The notes: generated by a model not told the origin, from the letters alone. A stretch of 64,000 nucleotides of DNA from Candidatus Cloacimonadota bacterium (GCA_021108395.1 JAIOQZ010000011.1:51898-115897); one strand, 5' to 3'; shown: positions 1-10,411, numbered from the stretch's first letter. Numbers and translations are program-made.

Positions 1-255
1 TGCGGGGTCGAGGTCGGTGGCGGCTTCCTCGAAGTAAACCGCCAGCTTTTGACGAAAGAATTCTTCGCGGGCGTGCTCGCCATACATGTTCTCGATCATC
101 GGTAGCGGGGCCTTGCCCTTGCGGAACCCTGGCACCATGGCCATGGGACGCAACGAGCGCAGAATGCCGGAGTAGTCCTGCTTGGCACGGTCGGCGTCAA
201 CGGTGATTACAAGATCGCGCACACATTGGCTAATCTCTTTGATTTCGGTCTTCAC
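1..255 (-). CDS. tig: Trigger factor, N-terminal part (runs off window start)
   Basis: Reverse-strand translation from GTG at 255: MKTEIKEISQCVRDLVITVDADRAKQDYSGILRSLRPMAMVPGFRKGKAPLPMIENMYGEHAREEFF..., with the trigger-factor signature VPGFRKGKAP. Confidence 0.85.
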   Translation of the reverse strand, partial: MKTEIKEISQCVRDLVITVDADRAKQDYSGILRSLRPMAMVPGFRKGKAPLPMIENMYGEHAREEFFRQKLAVYFEEAATDLDPA

Positions 256-296
256 ATCGTGCTCCTGCTTCTATAATTCTTCATGTTCTATAATAC

Positions 297-381
297 TGGT
301 GCGAAAGAGGGGACTCGAACCCCTACGGGTTTCCCCACTGGATCCTAAGTCCAGCGCGTCTGCCAATTCCGCCACTTTCGC
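297..381 (-). tRNA. tRNA-Leu (anticodon UAG), encoded CCA end
   Basis: Acceptor stem GCGAAAG/CTTTCGC, anticodon arm CTGGACTTAGGATCCAG, T arm GGGGTTCGAGTCCCC, long variable arm; followed by A-CCA. Confidence 0.96.
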
Positions 382-456
382 ATGGAGGTAAAACATTGTT
401 TTGTCATAATAGTTCAAGCAAGCTGGCTGTCAAGCATAAGTTATACGCACACCGCA

Positions 457-757
457 AGACAGGGACTCTGCCCCTGAAGTATGGGGCGCTGCCCCTAAAC
501 CCCGCTCGCCTTTTGTAAAAGGCGAGACCAAAAACTTTTGCGGATACTGCGTATCCTATGTACATAACACATTCTTGTGACACAAGGATGCGATAGCATC
601 CGCCAGAAGTTTTTGATCCAAACTTTTTACAAAAAGTTTGGCTTATCGCGGAGCTATGTCACTCCGCTACGCTACATGAGCCTTCTACAGCGGAGTGAGG
701 CGGTCGCGTAGTGTAACAGAGTGACTCTTCCAGTGGTTCAGGGGCGGCACCCCTGTC
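457..757. repeat. MITE-like multi-hairpin intergenic repeat, copy 1 (full length)
   Basis: Terminal motifs caagacaggg...ccct and ggttcaggggcggcacccctgtctt; internal hairpins CTCGCCTTTTGTAAAAGGCGAG, GGATACTGCGTATCC, GGATGCGATAGCATCC, CCAAACTTTTTACAAAAAGTTTGG; shared with other copies in the window. Confidence 0.85.
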
Positions 758-759
758 TT

Positions 760-1920
760 CTATTGCAAGTCGTTGTAGAGCTTGTTGTACCTATCTGCGT
801 CGGCGGTACGGCCCAGGTTGTTGGCGGCCTGATACAGGAACATCACCGGCATCGGGTCTTCGGGCGCTGCCGCGTGCCACTTCTCGCCGGATTCGATCAG
901 GTCTTCCCAGCGCTCGGTGGCGAACAGCTTCGAGCAGATGGTTTCCAGCCATTCGATATTGCCGGGCTCGGCGTCGATAGCCTTCTGGAGGTAGAGGATA
1001 GACTCGTCGGGTTTGTCGAGCTGCGAGGCGAGGTTGCTGGCCCAGGTGAGCGCTTCGGTGTTGCCCGGCTCGAGATCAGACACGCGCACGAAGGCGTCGA
1101 AAGCGCCCTGGTTGTCGGGTATCTGTAGGTAGGTCACCGCCATGTTGTAATAGTTGTCCACCGCTTCCGGCTCCACCTCGGCGGCCTTTTGGTACCACTC
1201 GACGGCCTTGCCGTAATCTTCTGTCTCGTAGTAGAGCGCGGCCACGTTGCGGTACAGCGCGCCATCATCGGACATTAACGCCGCCTGCTCGAAATATTCG
1301 AGAGCCTGCTCGTTCTTCTCCTGCTTCATGCAGATGTTGGCCATCAGGGTGATGGCGCCGAGGTATTCGGGGTCAAGCTCGATGACCTTCAGGGCGACGC
1401 TTTCGGCCAGCTCGTAGTTAGCTTTGTTCATCTGGTTGATGGCGATGTTGTACAGCCTGACACGGCAGCTCTTCAGCTTCTTTTCAGCGTCATCCTGTAG
1501 TTCGAGCTGCTTCTCGCGCTTGCCGCCGGTCTCGTAGTTGTCGGGAACCTGTAGAGCGGCGAGGCAGCGGTCAAGAAAATCGTAAGCCACGAGGTAGTGC
1601 TCGACAGCTATTTCCGGCGCGGCGTGCACACGGGCGCCGTCTTCTGTGGAAGCGTACTGTCCCTTGTTCTCGCCCCAATAAAAATAGAGGTCTCCCATAT
1701 TCTTCAGCGCGTCGATGTAGTCGGGCTGAATCTCGAGAACTTTCATGTAGTTTTCGGCGGCCTTGTCCCAGTTTTCCTGACCCCAGTACATATTGCCGCT
1801 GCGCATAAACCGTTTTGCTTCGCCACTCAGCTTCTGCTTGGCCGACAAGACGGCGCATAGCGCGAGAAGGATTGCCATTATCACTATAATGCGTGTCATT
1901 CTGGTCGTTCCGTAAAACAT
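760..1920 (-). CDS. TPR-repeat protein with N-terminal signal/anchor
   Basis: Repeated TPR motifs (WDKAAENYMKVLEIQPDYIDALKNMGDLY, EQALEYFEQAALM, YGKAVEWYQKAAEVEPEAVDNYYNMA). Confidence 0.85.
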   Translation of the reverse strand: MFYGTTRMTRIIVIMAILLALCAVLSAKQKLSGEAKRFMRSGNMYWGQENWDKAAENYMKVLEIQPDYIDALKNMGDLYFYWGENKGQYASTEDGARVHAAPEIAVEHYLVAYDFLDRCLAALQVPDNYETGGKREKQLELQDDAEKKLKSCRVRLYNIAINQMNKANYELAESVALKVIELDPEYLGAITLMANICMKQEKNEQALEYFEQAALMSDDGALYRNVAALYYETEDYGKAVEWYQKAAEVEPEAVDNYYNMAVTYLQIPDNQGAFDAFVRVSDLEPGNTEALTWASNLASQLDKPDESILYLQKAIDAEPGNIEWLETICSKLFATERWEDLIESGEKWHAAAPEDPMPVMFLYQAANNLGRTADADRYNKLYNDLQ

Positions 1921-2185
1921 GGAACCTCCTTAGTTGCAAACTTTTGACAAATTTATTTTAGTACCATATTTCCTGTAGTGCGTACTTTCAGCTACATTGT
2001 GACTACATAATACAGGTCAGAGTATCTTTTGCTTAACTTCGGGGATTCAGCGTATTACAATACGCATTCACCCTCAGTTCAACAAAACATATCTCTGATT
2101 TGCTTTTCATAAAGCAAACAGAAAACCAGATTGCTGTTAGTTATCCATAACTGCATTTCAGAAACTAAAGCTCTGAAACAGCGAT

Positions 2186-3946
2186 TCAGTCAAGCAATTT
2201 CTGGAGCGCCCAGATGTCGGTGCGGGCGTCCCAATGCACGTCTGAGGCCACAGGAGCCAGCATGAGCACATGCTCTTCGCTAAGCATATGCAGCCACAGA
2301 TCGAGGTCGGCGGGCAGTGACCGCGCCTGCGCCATCTGCATCCGATCCTGCAGCTTCAGCCCCTCGCGCAGCATCTCCTCGAACATCGATACGCGGCGTG
2401 GGTAGCTTTCCACCCTATATTGCGTAATGCCGGCCAGCCGCGCAGCGCAATCCAGCGCGTCGTCAAGGCCGCCGATGGCGTCCACCAATCCGGCATCCAC
2501 CGCCTGTCGGCCTGTATATAGCTTGCCCTGCGCCAATTCCTGCACTTCGGTGAGAGTCATGTCGCGTCCATCCGCCACCCGCGTCTTGAATTCCTCATAC
2601 ACCAGCTCGCCATGCGTGCGCAATGAACTCGCCAGCTTGGCTTCGAGCGGCCTCCACACATTGAAAACGTCAGAAAACTTCCCGCGTGACACAGTATCGC
2701 TGTGCAGAGAAATATCGTCGGCCAGGCCGCTGAGGTTTGGCAGCATACTCACCACGCCGATCGAGCCGGTGATGGTGAACGGCTCTGCGAAGATGCTGTC
2801 GGCGCCGCAGGAGATGTAGTAGCCACCCGATGCGGCTATGCCCGCCATCGAGACCACCAGCGGTTTGCTCTGCTGCATACGCTTCAATCGCTGGAATATC
2901 CGCTCGGAGACGAAGGCGCTGCCGCCGGGGCTGTCCACGCGCAGCACCACAGCCTTCACCGACTGGTCATCCTCGATTTCATCGAGTATCTCGTCTATGT
3001 CGGCGGAGGTGATGACATTGCCGCCCCAGAGCCCGCTGGACGAAGTGATGCCACCCTGTGCATAAATGACGGCGACCTGGTCTCCCCAGGCAATCTCAAG
3101 CTTGGGGTCATAGTCGTCCCAGTCCACGAGTTGTTCCTCGGTAATGCCAAGCTCCTCCAGAAACTCGCCGCCATAGAGCAGCGCATCGACCAGTCCCCAG
3201 TCCAACGCCTGCGCAGGAGTGATGAAGAGCGACTCGCGTTCCTCGTATATACGGCGCACCGGCGTAGTGTCGCCATCAAAACGGCGGTCGGCCAGCGCTT
3301 GCAGCATCGACTCATAGTATCCGTCGAGCAGGCGGCTCAGGTTGCGGCGAAAAGCCGCGGAAAACGAAGTGCGCTCGAACATCTCGCCGGCGCCTTTGCT
3401 GTCACCCACCTGGAACACATGCACCTTGATTCCCAGTTTGGCCAGGGCGTCGGTGTAAAACAGCGAGCCGCCGCCAACGCCGGTGAACAGCAGAGAGGCG
3501 GAGTTGGTTGGAATCATGTGTATGCGGTCGGCGTAGGTTGCCAGCCAGTAGTCCTTTTGCGAGCCGGAGCTCAACCAGGCTTCGACAGGCTTGCCGCTGG
3601 TTTTGAAGAACTCGATAGCGCTCCCGATGCGAGTCAGCCCGACACCGGAGATGGCCCCCAGCCGAGGCGAAAGCACGACACCCGCGATGCGCTCATCGGC
3701 GGCGGCGTGGCGCAGGCACTGCTCGATATCGTACACCGACGCCTGGGTGACGCCGGAGAAGATGTCGTCTTTGTAGCGCTTATACTCCACGATGGAGCCG
3801 CTGATATCGAGGTACAACCAGGATTCTTCCTGAATGTCGGAACCCGAATGCCGGAAGGCGGAAAAGACAATGCCGACCGACACGAACATGATGCCCACAA
3901 AGACAACAAAGGCAACGATTGCAATGATAACCCATTTTTTTTGCAC
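2186..3946 (-). CDS. sppA: Signal peptide peptidase SppA (67K type); GTG start after AAGGAG preferred over the longer ORF start at 3982
   Basis: Two S49 peptidase repeats; VVLRVDSPGGSAFVSERIFQ and SMAGIAASGGYYISCGAD motifs. Confidence 0.92.
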   Translation of the reverse strand: MQKKWVIIAIVAFVVFVGIMFVSVGIVFSAFRHSGSDIQEESWLYLDISGSIVEYKRYKDDIFSGVTQASVYDIEQCLRHAAADERIAGVVLSPRLGAISGVGLTRIGSAIEFFKTSGKPVEAWLSSGSQKDYWLATYADRIHMIPTNSASLLFTGVGGGSLFYTDALAKLGIKVHVFQVGDSKGAGEMFERTSFSAAFRRNLSRLLDGYYESMLQALADRRFDGDTTPVRRIYEERESLFITPAQALDWGLVDALLYGGEFLEELGITEEQLVDWDDYDPKLEIAWGDQVAVIYAQGGITSSSGLWGGNVITSADIDEILDEIEDDQSVKAVVLRVDSPGGSAFVSERIFQRLKRMQQSKPLVVSMAGIAASGGYYISCGADSIFAEPFTITGSIGVVSMLPNLSGLADDISLHSDTVSRGKFSDVFNVWRPLEAKLASSLRTHGELVYEEFKTRVADGRDMTLTEVQELAQGKLYTGRQAVDAGLVDAIGGLDDALDCAARLAGITQYRVESYPRRVSMFEEMLREGLKLQDRMQMAQARSLPADLDLWLHMLSEEHVLMLAPVASDVHWDARTDIWALQKLLD

Positions 3947-3962
3947 AAAAACTCCTTTATGG

Positions 3963-5312
3963 TCAGTCGCTGGTGATGCCAAGCTCTTTCAGCTTGCGCG
4001 AGAGATTGCTCTGGTGCATCCCGATGGCCTTAGCCGTCTGCGAGATGTTGCCATTGTGCATGGTAAGTTGAGCATCGAGGTAGCGTGTTTCAAAGGCTCG
4101 CTTTTTGTCAATGAAAGGAGCCGTCTCCTGCCAGAAAGCCTTGTCCGAGTCGTCCTTGCTCACACTCGCCACCGGCAGGTCTTCCGGCGCTATCTCGCGT
4201 TTCTCTACCAGTATGTAGATACGCTCGACAAGGTTCTTCAGCTCGCGGATATTGCCGGCGAACTTCCAACCGGACAGCTCGCGCACCGTAGCGGGGAGAA
4301 ACAGCTTGCGGGGAACTCCCAGTTCGCGGGTGAATGTATCGGAGAAGTGTTCGAGCAGCAGCGGGATGTCTTCGGTGTGCCGACGCAATGGGGGCACCAC
4401 CACAGGCACCACGTCGAGGCGATAAAACAGGTCTTCGCGAAAGGCGCCGCTCTGCACCATCTCCTCCAGATTCTTGTGGGTGGCGGCGATGATGCGGGCA
4501 TCGATCTTCTTGGTGGCGTTGCTGCCCACTCGCTCGAACTCGCCCTCCTGAATCACGCGCAGAATCTTGGCCTGCGCCGAAAGCGACATATCGCCAATCT
4601 CATCCAGGAAGAGAGTACCGCCATCAGCCTCCTCGATTTTGCCCTTGCGGCTTTTGACAGCACCGGTAAACGCGCCCTTTTCGAAGCCGAACAGCTCGCT
4701 CTCGACCAACTCGCTGGGAATGGCGGCGCTGTTGAACTTGATGAACGGGCGACTGCTGCGCCGGCTCTTCTGGTGAATAGCCCAGGCTACAAGCTCCTTG
4801 CCGGTGCCGCTTTCGCCGCGAATCAGCACTTTGGCTTTGGTGGCGGCCACACGCTCTATCATCTCGCGCAACTCCTGCATGAGTTGGCTGTCACCCACCA
4901 TGCGGTATTGTTCTTTGTGGTCGGAACGCAGGCGGCGCACATCTTCGCTCAGGGCGCGGAACTGCATCGCCTTGCTCACGGCAATCTTCACATGCGGCAG
5001 GCTTAGCGGTTTTTCGAGGAAGTCGAAAGCGCCAAGTTTGATGGCCTGCACTGCCTCCGAGATGCCGCTGTGGCCGCTGATCATGATAATCTGTAGAGTA
5101 GGGTCTGCTGCCAGCATCCGCTTTAGGGTTTCGAGGCCGTCCATGTGCTCCATTTGCACATCGAGCAGCACAACGCCCGGACTGAACGATTCGAGCAGGT
5201 CGAGGCCCTGACGGCCCGACCCCGCCGTGACGCAACGATAGCCTTCGTCTTCGAGTATGCTCTTCAACGTCTGGCCGATGTTGCGCTCGTCGTCAACTAT
5301 CAGGATGTTCAC
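3963..5312 (-). CDS. ntrX: Sigma-54-dependent response regulator (NtrC/NtrX family)
   Basis: Receiver domain (IVDDERNIG...VVLLDVQM), AAA+ domain with GESGTGKE and GAFTGA, C-terminal Fis-type HTH. Confidence 0.92.
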   Translation of the reverse strand: MNILIVDDERNIGQTLKSILEDEGYRCVTAGSGRQGLDLLESFSPGVVLLDVQMEHMDGLETLKRMLAADPTLQIIMISGHSGISEAVQAIKLGAFDFLEKPLSLPHVKIAVSKAMQFRALSEDVRRLRSDHKEQYRMVGDSQLMQELREMIERVAATKAKVLIRGESGTGKELVAWAIHQKSRRSSRPFIKFNSAAIPSELVESELFGFEKGAFTGAVKSRKGKIEEADGGTLFLDEIGDMSLSAQAKILRVIQEGEFERVGSNATKKIDARIIAATHKNLEEMVQSGAFREDLFYRLDVVPVVVPPLRRHTEDIPLLLEHFSDTFTRELGVPRKLFLPATVRELSGWKFAGNIRELKNLVERIYILVEKREIAPEDLPVASVSKDDSDKAFWQETAPFIDKKRAFETRYLDAQLTMHNGNISQTAKAIGMHQSNLSRKLKELGITSD

Positions 5313-6468
5313 GATACTCCTCTATAATGAGCTCGAAGGTCGTTCCGTCGCCGGGTTTGCTCTTGGCTCGGATAATGGCGCCGTTGGCGTCGGACAGGCG
5401 CTTGACAAGAGCCAGCCCCAGCCCTGTGCCGCGTTTCTTGCGGGTAAAGTAGGGTTCAAATATGCGGCCCAGATCCTCAGGGGAGATGCCCTGGCCCTGA
5501 TCGACGATGTCGAGCACGAGATAGCTGCGGCTCTGCCTCAGCGAGATGAGGATCGTCCCCTCGGGCGGACTGGCGTCGATGGCGTTCTGGATTATGTTGG
5601 TGAATATCTGGTAGAAATGCGTCTTGTCGAAGGCGATGAGATGCCCCTTGACAAGCTCTTTCTTGAGACTGTAGCTGCTTTCGTAACCGCGCAGAATTTC
5701 ACAGATGGTGTCAGTCGGATCGAACACCGTCGTTTCCGGCTGACTGATCTTGGCGAACGTGCTGAACGATTGCACCAGGCCGCGCAGGTTCAATATCTCC
5801 TGGTTGATGATGCCGGCGCACTCGGGGAAGATGGCGACGAAGCGTTCGGGATCGTCTGTGTATTTCTCTTCGAGCCGCTGCACCGAAAGCTGAATAGGCG
5901 TGAGCGGATTCTTGATCTCGTGGGCAAGAATGCGTGACAGCTCCTTCCAGATCATCTCCTTCTCGGCTTGCAACAGCTTGTCCTGCACGCTCTCGAGCTC
6001 GCGGCTCATGTCGTTGAACGACTGCTTGAGCAGGCGAATCTCGCTGGTGCCGGTGGGCGGCAGATAGACAGAGAAGTCGCCCTCGCGGATCTTGGCGGTG
6101 GCCACCTGTAGTTCCTTCAGCGGATGGGTGATGATGTAGAACCCGAAGATGAACAGCGTACTCGATACGGCCATAAGGATGAGCACCACAGCCAGCGAAT
6201 AGAAGTTCGTGCGGTGCTGGGTGGCCGCTATCGAGGCGATGACCTGACGATATTCGATCAGCACCTCGGTGGTGATTTCGTCATCGCGGGGGACCTGCCG
6301 ATAGCACTCGGCGAAGCGCTCGGCGAAGCGGCCATCCACCAACCGTTCGACCATACGGTTGCGTGGCTGCACGAAGTAGTTGTTCAGAATGACAATGCTG
6401 GCCACATAGAGGATGAGAAACAGCAGCAACACGCTGACGCGCAAACCGAGCTTAGGTTTCAAGTTCAT
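5293..6468 (-). CDS. ntrY: Sensor histidine kinase with HAMP domain (NtrY-like)
   Basis: TM segments, HAMP, H-box LAHEIKNPLTPIQLSVQRL, N/G boxes NAIDAS...DQGQGIS...GTGLGLALVKRL; overlaps the regulator gene. Confidence 0.9.
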   Translation of the reverse strand: MNLKPKLGLRVSVLLLFLILYVASIVILNNYFVQPRNRMVERLVDGRFAERFAECYRQVPRDDEITTEVLIEYRQVIASIAATQHRTNFYSLAVVLILMAVSSTLFIFGFYIITHPLKELQVATAKIREGDFSVYLPPTGTSEIRLLKQSFNDMSRELESVQDKLLQAEKEMIWKELSRILAHEIKNPLTPIQLSVQRLEEKYTDDPERFVAIFPECAGIINQEILNLRGLVQSFSTFAKISQPETTVFDPTDTICEILRGYESSYSLKKELVKGHLIAFDKTHFYQIFTNIIQNAIDASPPEGTILISLRQSRSYLVLDIVDQGQGISPEDLGRIFEPYFTRKKRGTGLGLALVKRLSDANGAIIRAKSKPGDGTTFELIIEEYREHPDS

Positions 6469-7051
6469 TCAGTATGCAGCTCCTTCGGACAACCGGCCGT
6501 TTAAAGTTCCACAACAGCATCAGATCGAACGGTTCCGACATCGTATCCAGTCGAATCTCGGCGAGGTAGCCGGTGACGGACACTATAAGGCTTTGTTCAT
6601 GGTCAATGTCCAACAGGGATATGGTGTGGTCGAACAGACTGACCACCTCGATGAGTTCAGCATAGCTCCTTGCCGATACGGTGTATTGCTGGTCGTGCAG
6701 GTATATCTCGAAATATGAGGACATGGGGTCAAACTCGACACGGTGATAGAAAAACTCTTCGAGCACAACTTCTCTGCCGCTATGTACCTGAAGCATGAAC
6801 CAGACGTTCACCGGCTTGCCGGAGCGGAAGAACTCCTCAAAATCGTGGTCGAAGGCGCTCACGAGACGGCATTGTACAGTGAGCATATCTCCCTGGCGTT
6901 GCAATGCCAGGTTGCTGAAGGCCGCGTCGTTGCCGGTGTAGCTGGAAAACACCAGCGCGGTCAGCGACGCGACAGTTGACACAAAGCGATTGGTGAGATT
7001 GCCAAACATGCCTGCCTCGATACAGTGTGCGTTATGTGAATAACGCAACAT
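6452..7051 (-). CDS. DUF4390-like hypothetical protein preceding the histidine kinase
   Basis: N-terminal hydrophobic segment, beta-rich protein; position next to NtrY-like kinase matches DUF4390 context. Confidence 0.55.
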   Translation of the reverse strand: MLRYSHNAHCIEAGMFGNLTNRFVSTVASLTALVFSSYTGNDAAFSNLALQRQGDMLTVQCRLVSAFDHDFEEFFRSGKPVNVWFMLQVHSGREVVLEEFFYHRVEFDPMSSYFEIYLHDQQYTVSARSYAELIEVVSLFDHTISLLDIDHEQSLIVSVTGYLAEIRLDTMSEPFDLMLLWNFKRPVVRRSCILNELET

Positions 7052-7147
7052 ACTTCAGGATATTACAACCACCGCAACAGGAGAATAACACTCCAATAAC
7101 AAATGGTATTCCTGAAGCTTATGAAGTCAACAGATTTCATAAAAACG

Positions 7148-7175
7148 AAAAAAGGGGCAGTGCGCGCTGCCCCTT
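7148..7175 (-). terminator. Rho-independent terminator downstream of the PDZ-domain gene
   Basis: Minus strand AAGGGGCAGCGCGCACTGCCCCTTTTTT: GC stem followed by T run. Confidence 0.85.
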
Positions 7176-7262
7176 CGAACTGAGGAGAGGGTCTTGTTAT
7201 CAGAACCCGTGAGGGCTCGATAGTTTATGCAGGAACCCACTGGGGTTCCATTGTTTCATACC

Positions 7263-8666
7263 TTAGAAGCCGAACCAGGGGCCGACGGTGAAGGTCATGC
7301 CGTCGAAGGTGGTGTCGGGCGAATTCTTGATCTCATAATTCTCGTCAATCATCTCGACCTTCCAGCCACTGTAGAACGAGTAGCTGTACATATAGCCCAC
7401 TTCGGCGCGAATGGCGAGCCAGTCGAGGATGCGGTACATCACCATCACCTTGGGCTGTATCAGGATGTAGGTCTTGCCGATTGACACATAGTTGTTGCTC
7501 GAGTTGTTCAGCGAACTCTCGAAAGTATTCCAGTCATAGTCGCCGTCGGTCTGGCTCACTTCGAGATTCCAGCCACCCCAGCCCAGCATGAAGCCAAGCG
7601 AAGTGATGAACTTTTTTGTAATCGGAATACGTTTGTCGAGAGTGACGCCACCGTAGCCGGCGCTGAAGTTCATGCGGCGAATTAGCTTGTTGGATGGATC
7701 AACCGGGTCGGGAACTGAGGTTTTGCGGTCGAGGCTGTAGCCACAGCCCATGCCGCCTAACATCCAGCCCTTGCCCACGTTGCCCTTGCCGCCGCCACCG
7801 TTGAAGAACAAGCCCCTGTCGTCAATCTCGCTGAACCCGAGGCCGTCATCTCCGGCGACAAGATCATCTCCACTGATAAGCTTGTTGATATCTTCAAGGT
7901 CGGGCTGAAAGAACACGGGAATCCAGCTGCCGCCGCCGTCGCCCGGGTTGAGCTTGGGCTTGACGGGCTCGCCGGTGATCTCGTCAACGCAGACAGTTTT
8001 CTTGCGGCTGCCAAAGACAAAGTCGATAACCTCGGTCCGGCCGTCGCGGAACAGCTTGATCTCCACGGCGTCACCGATGTAGTGTGAGTCGATGATTTTG
8101 CTGAAAGACTCCTCGTTCAACACTTTTCTGCCCCCGATCTCCATGATGATGTCGTCTTCGAGGATGCGATAAAGACGGGCGGGGGAATCGGACACGACGC
8201 CGGATATGAGAACGCCATAGAACTTCTCGTACCCCATTTCGCGGGCTTCAGAAAGAGTTATTTCCTCATAATAAACGCCCATGAAGGGCTTCTCCATGTC
8301 TTCCTCGCTCAGGTTGATAACGACGGGCGAGGTGATGCTGAATGTGCTGCCTTCGCCGATAGCAGTGCCTATCTGAAGCTGCACTTCGCGCAGTTCTTCT
8401 TCCATCTCTTCCAATTCTTCGTTCGCCTGGGCGAGGATGACGTTATGTTCCGCGAGCAACTCCTTGAGTTCCTCGTCGTCAAAGTCGCCGCTGTAGGTGG
8501 TTATCTCGCCGTTCTCGTTGATGATGATCGTGGTTTCGCCATCATCTTCCATGGTTACGTCAACCTGGGTGGTATATTCCGTGGAAACCTCTGCTTCTTG
8601 TCCTTCCTGAGCGGCCAGCGTGCAAAGCATCGCCAGCGCCGTTAAGATAATGATCAGCTTTTTCAT
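7263..8666 (-). CDS. PDZ-domain-containing envelope protein (start MKKLIIILTALAMLCTLAAQ, not the ORF start at 8810)
   Basis: Signal peptide; PDZ-like segment YEEITLSEAREMGYEKFYGVLISGVVSDSPARLYRILEDDIIMEIGGRKV; RBS gaggagg upstream of 8666. Confidence 0.8.
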   Translation of the reverse strand: MKKLIIILTALAMLCTLAAQEGQEAEVSTEYTTQVDVTMEDDGETTIIINENGEITTYSGDFDDEELKELLAEHNVILAQANEELEEMEEELREVQLQIGTAIGEGSTFSITSPVVINLSEEDMEKPFMGVYYEEITLSEAREMGYEKFYGVLISGVVSDSPARLYRILEDDIIMEIGGRKVLNEESFSKIIDSHYIGDAVEIKLFRDGRTEVIDFVFGSRKKTVCVDEITGEPVKPKLNPGDGGGSWIPVFFQPDLEDINKLISGDDLVAGDDGLGFSEIDDRGLFFNGGGGKGNVGKGWMLGGMGCGYSLDRKTSVPDPVDPSNKLIRRMNFSAGYGGVTLDKRIPITKKFITSLGFMLGWGGWNLEVSQTDGDYDWNTFESSLNNSSNNYVSIGKTYILIQPKVMVMYRILDWLAIRAEVGYMYSYSFYSGWKVEMIDENYEIKNSPDTTFDGMTFTVGPWFGF

Positions 8667-8714
8667 TGTTCCTCCTCTCTCTAAAGCTGTATTTTTGCTC
8701 TCGTCGAATATATA

Positions 8715-8730
8715 TGCAATGCCGGTGCCA
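8715..8730 (-). promoter_or_regulatory. Sigma-54 (-24/-12) promoter upstream of the PDZ-domain gene
   Basis: Reverse complement TGGCACCGGCATTGCA; GG-N10-GC spacing as in the TGGCAC-N5-TTGCW consensus. Confidence 0.8.
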
Positions 8731-8971
8731 ATCGCGCAGTGCGTGGCCTTAATCTGTGTCTTGCATACAGTTGTGCAGTCAGGCACCAGCGAGGACGCTG
8801 TGCGTCCCATATCATTCCCGCATACCTTGCGCCCGGCTCATATCGCTTCGGTATATTCACTGCCGGTTGTGAGCCCGAAGATCGGGATGCAGCACAGCGG
8901 CGCGAAGTTTTGTTTGACAAGCCCCGCGCCGCTCGGATTGTGGAAAAACTCCCGCCGTACAAGGAGACCAT

Positions 8972-10402
8972 ATGCACAGTGATGTCCGCGTCCGCTTCGC
9001 GCCCAGTCCCACAGGAATGCTCCATCTGGGCGGATTGCGCATGGCGCTTTACGATTATATCTATGCCAGGCAGCAGGGCGGCACGTTCATCCTCCGCATC
9101 GAGGACACCGACCAGACACGCTTCGTCGAAGGCGCGTTCGAGAACGTTGTCGAAACGCTCGCCGCCATGGGCATCGACTACGACGAAGGCCCCGGCCGCG
9201 AGGGCGACTGCGGCCCTTATGTACAGTCACAGCGACTGCCCATCTACCGCAAATACATCGACCAGCTCGTCGCCTCGGGGCATGCCTACCCCTGTTTTTG
9301 CAGCAAAGAGCGCATCGAGTCCGTGCGCGAGCGCCAGCGCGCCGCCAAGCAAGACCCCCGCTACGACGGCCTCTGCCGCAGCCTCGACCCCGCACAGGCG
9401 CAACGCCGCATCGACGAGGGCGAGGAGTATGTGGTTCGGCTGGCCATGCCGCAGCAGCACACGTTCGTCTTTTACGATAAAATCCGCGGCAAGGTCGAGA
9501 TCGACGCGGCGCAGGTGGACGACCAGGTCATCCTCAAGAGCGACGGCTTTCCCACCTATCATCTCGCCGTCGTGGTCGATGACCACCTCATGCGCATCAG
9601 CCACGTCTTTCGCGGCGAGGAATGGCTGCCCAGCGCCCCCAAGCACATCTTTCTGTACGAGGCGCTGGGCTGGAAACCGCCCATCTGGGTGCATATGCCG
9701 CTCATCCTCAGTCCCGAGAAGGGCAAGCTCTCGAAGCGTCATGGCGACTTCTCGGTCTCGGCGTTCCGCGACAAGGGCTACCTGCGGGAGGCGCTGGTCA
9801 ACTTCGTGGCGCTGCTGGGTTGGCACCCAAAGGGCGACGAGGAGATTTTCGGCCTCGAGCGCATGGTGAAGGAATTCAGTTTCAAGCGCGTCAACAAGGC
9901 CGGCGCCGTGTTCGACATCACCAAACTCGACTGGATGAACGGTCAGTACCTGCGCAGTCTGCCGCTCGACAATATCTGCGACGAGGCGCGCCCGTTCTTC
10001 GAGGCCGCCGGCCTGCCCACCGACGGCGAGCGATACATCAAGGCTGTGGCCGAGGCGCGTGGCCGCGTCAGCCGGCTCGAACAGATTGCCGACGAGGCGC
10101 GGGTGTTTTTCGAGGCCCCGCGATTCGCCGCCGCCGCCCGCGAAGCACTGGCCGCCGATACCGCGCCGACTGTGCTACAGTGGTGGCTGGCTCACCTCGA
10201 CACCGACAACCGCGACGCCGTGAATGACCTCGTGAAACGCGGCATCGAGGAAACCGGCGTCAAAGGCAAGCGCTTCTACTTCCCGGTGCGGCTGGCCCTC
10301 TACGGCAGCCCGCACGGCCCCGACATCCCGGCGCTCATCGATGTCCTCGGCATCGAGGAAGCGCGCCGGCGTTTTCAACTCGCACTCGATATTAACAAAT
10401 AG
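8972..10402 (+). CDS. gltX: Glutamyl-tRNA synthetase
   Basis: RFAPSPTGMLHLGGLRMALYDYIYA, KLSKRHGD. Confidence 0.96.
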   Translation: MHSDVRVRFAPSPTGMLHLGGLRMALYDYIYARQQGGTFILRIEDTDQTRFVEGAFENVVETLAAMGIDYDEGPGREGDCGPYVQSQRLPIYRKYIDQLVASGHAYPCFCSKERIESVRERQRAAKQDPRYDGLCRSLDPAQAQRRIDEGEEYVVRLAMPQQHTFVFYDKIRGKVEIDAAQVDDQVILKSDGFPTYHLAVVVDDHLMRISHVFRGEEWLPSAPKHIFLYEALGWKPPIWVHMPLILSPEKGKLSKRHGDFSVSAFRDKGYLREALVNFVALLGWHPKGDEEIFGLERMVKEFSFKRVNKAGAVFDITKLDWMNGQYLRSLPLDNICDEARPFFEAAGLPTDGERYIKAVAEARGRVSRLEQIADEARVFFEAPRFAAAAREALAADTAPTVLQWWLAHLDTDNRDAVNDLVKRGIEETGVKGKRFYFPVRLALYGSPHGPDIPALIDVLGIEEARRRFQLALDINK

Positions 10403-10411
10403 GAGGCAACA

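Noticed and set aside
2702-3976. 424-aa plus-strand ORF
   Set aside because: Mirror of sppA; no RBS or recognisable domains.
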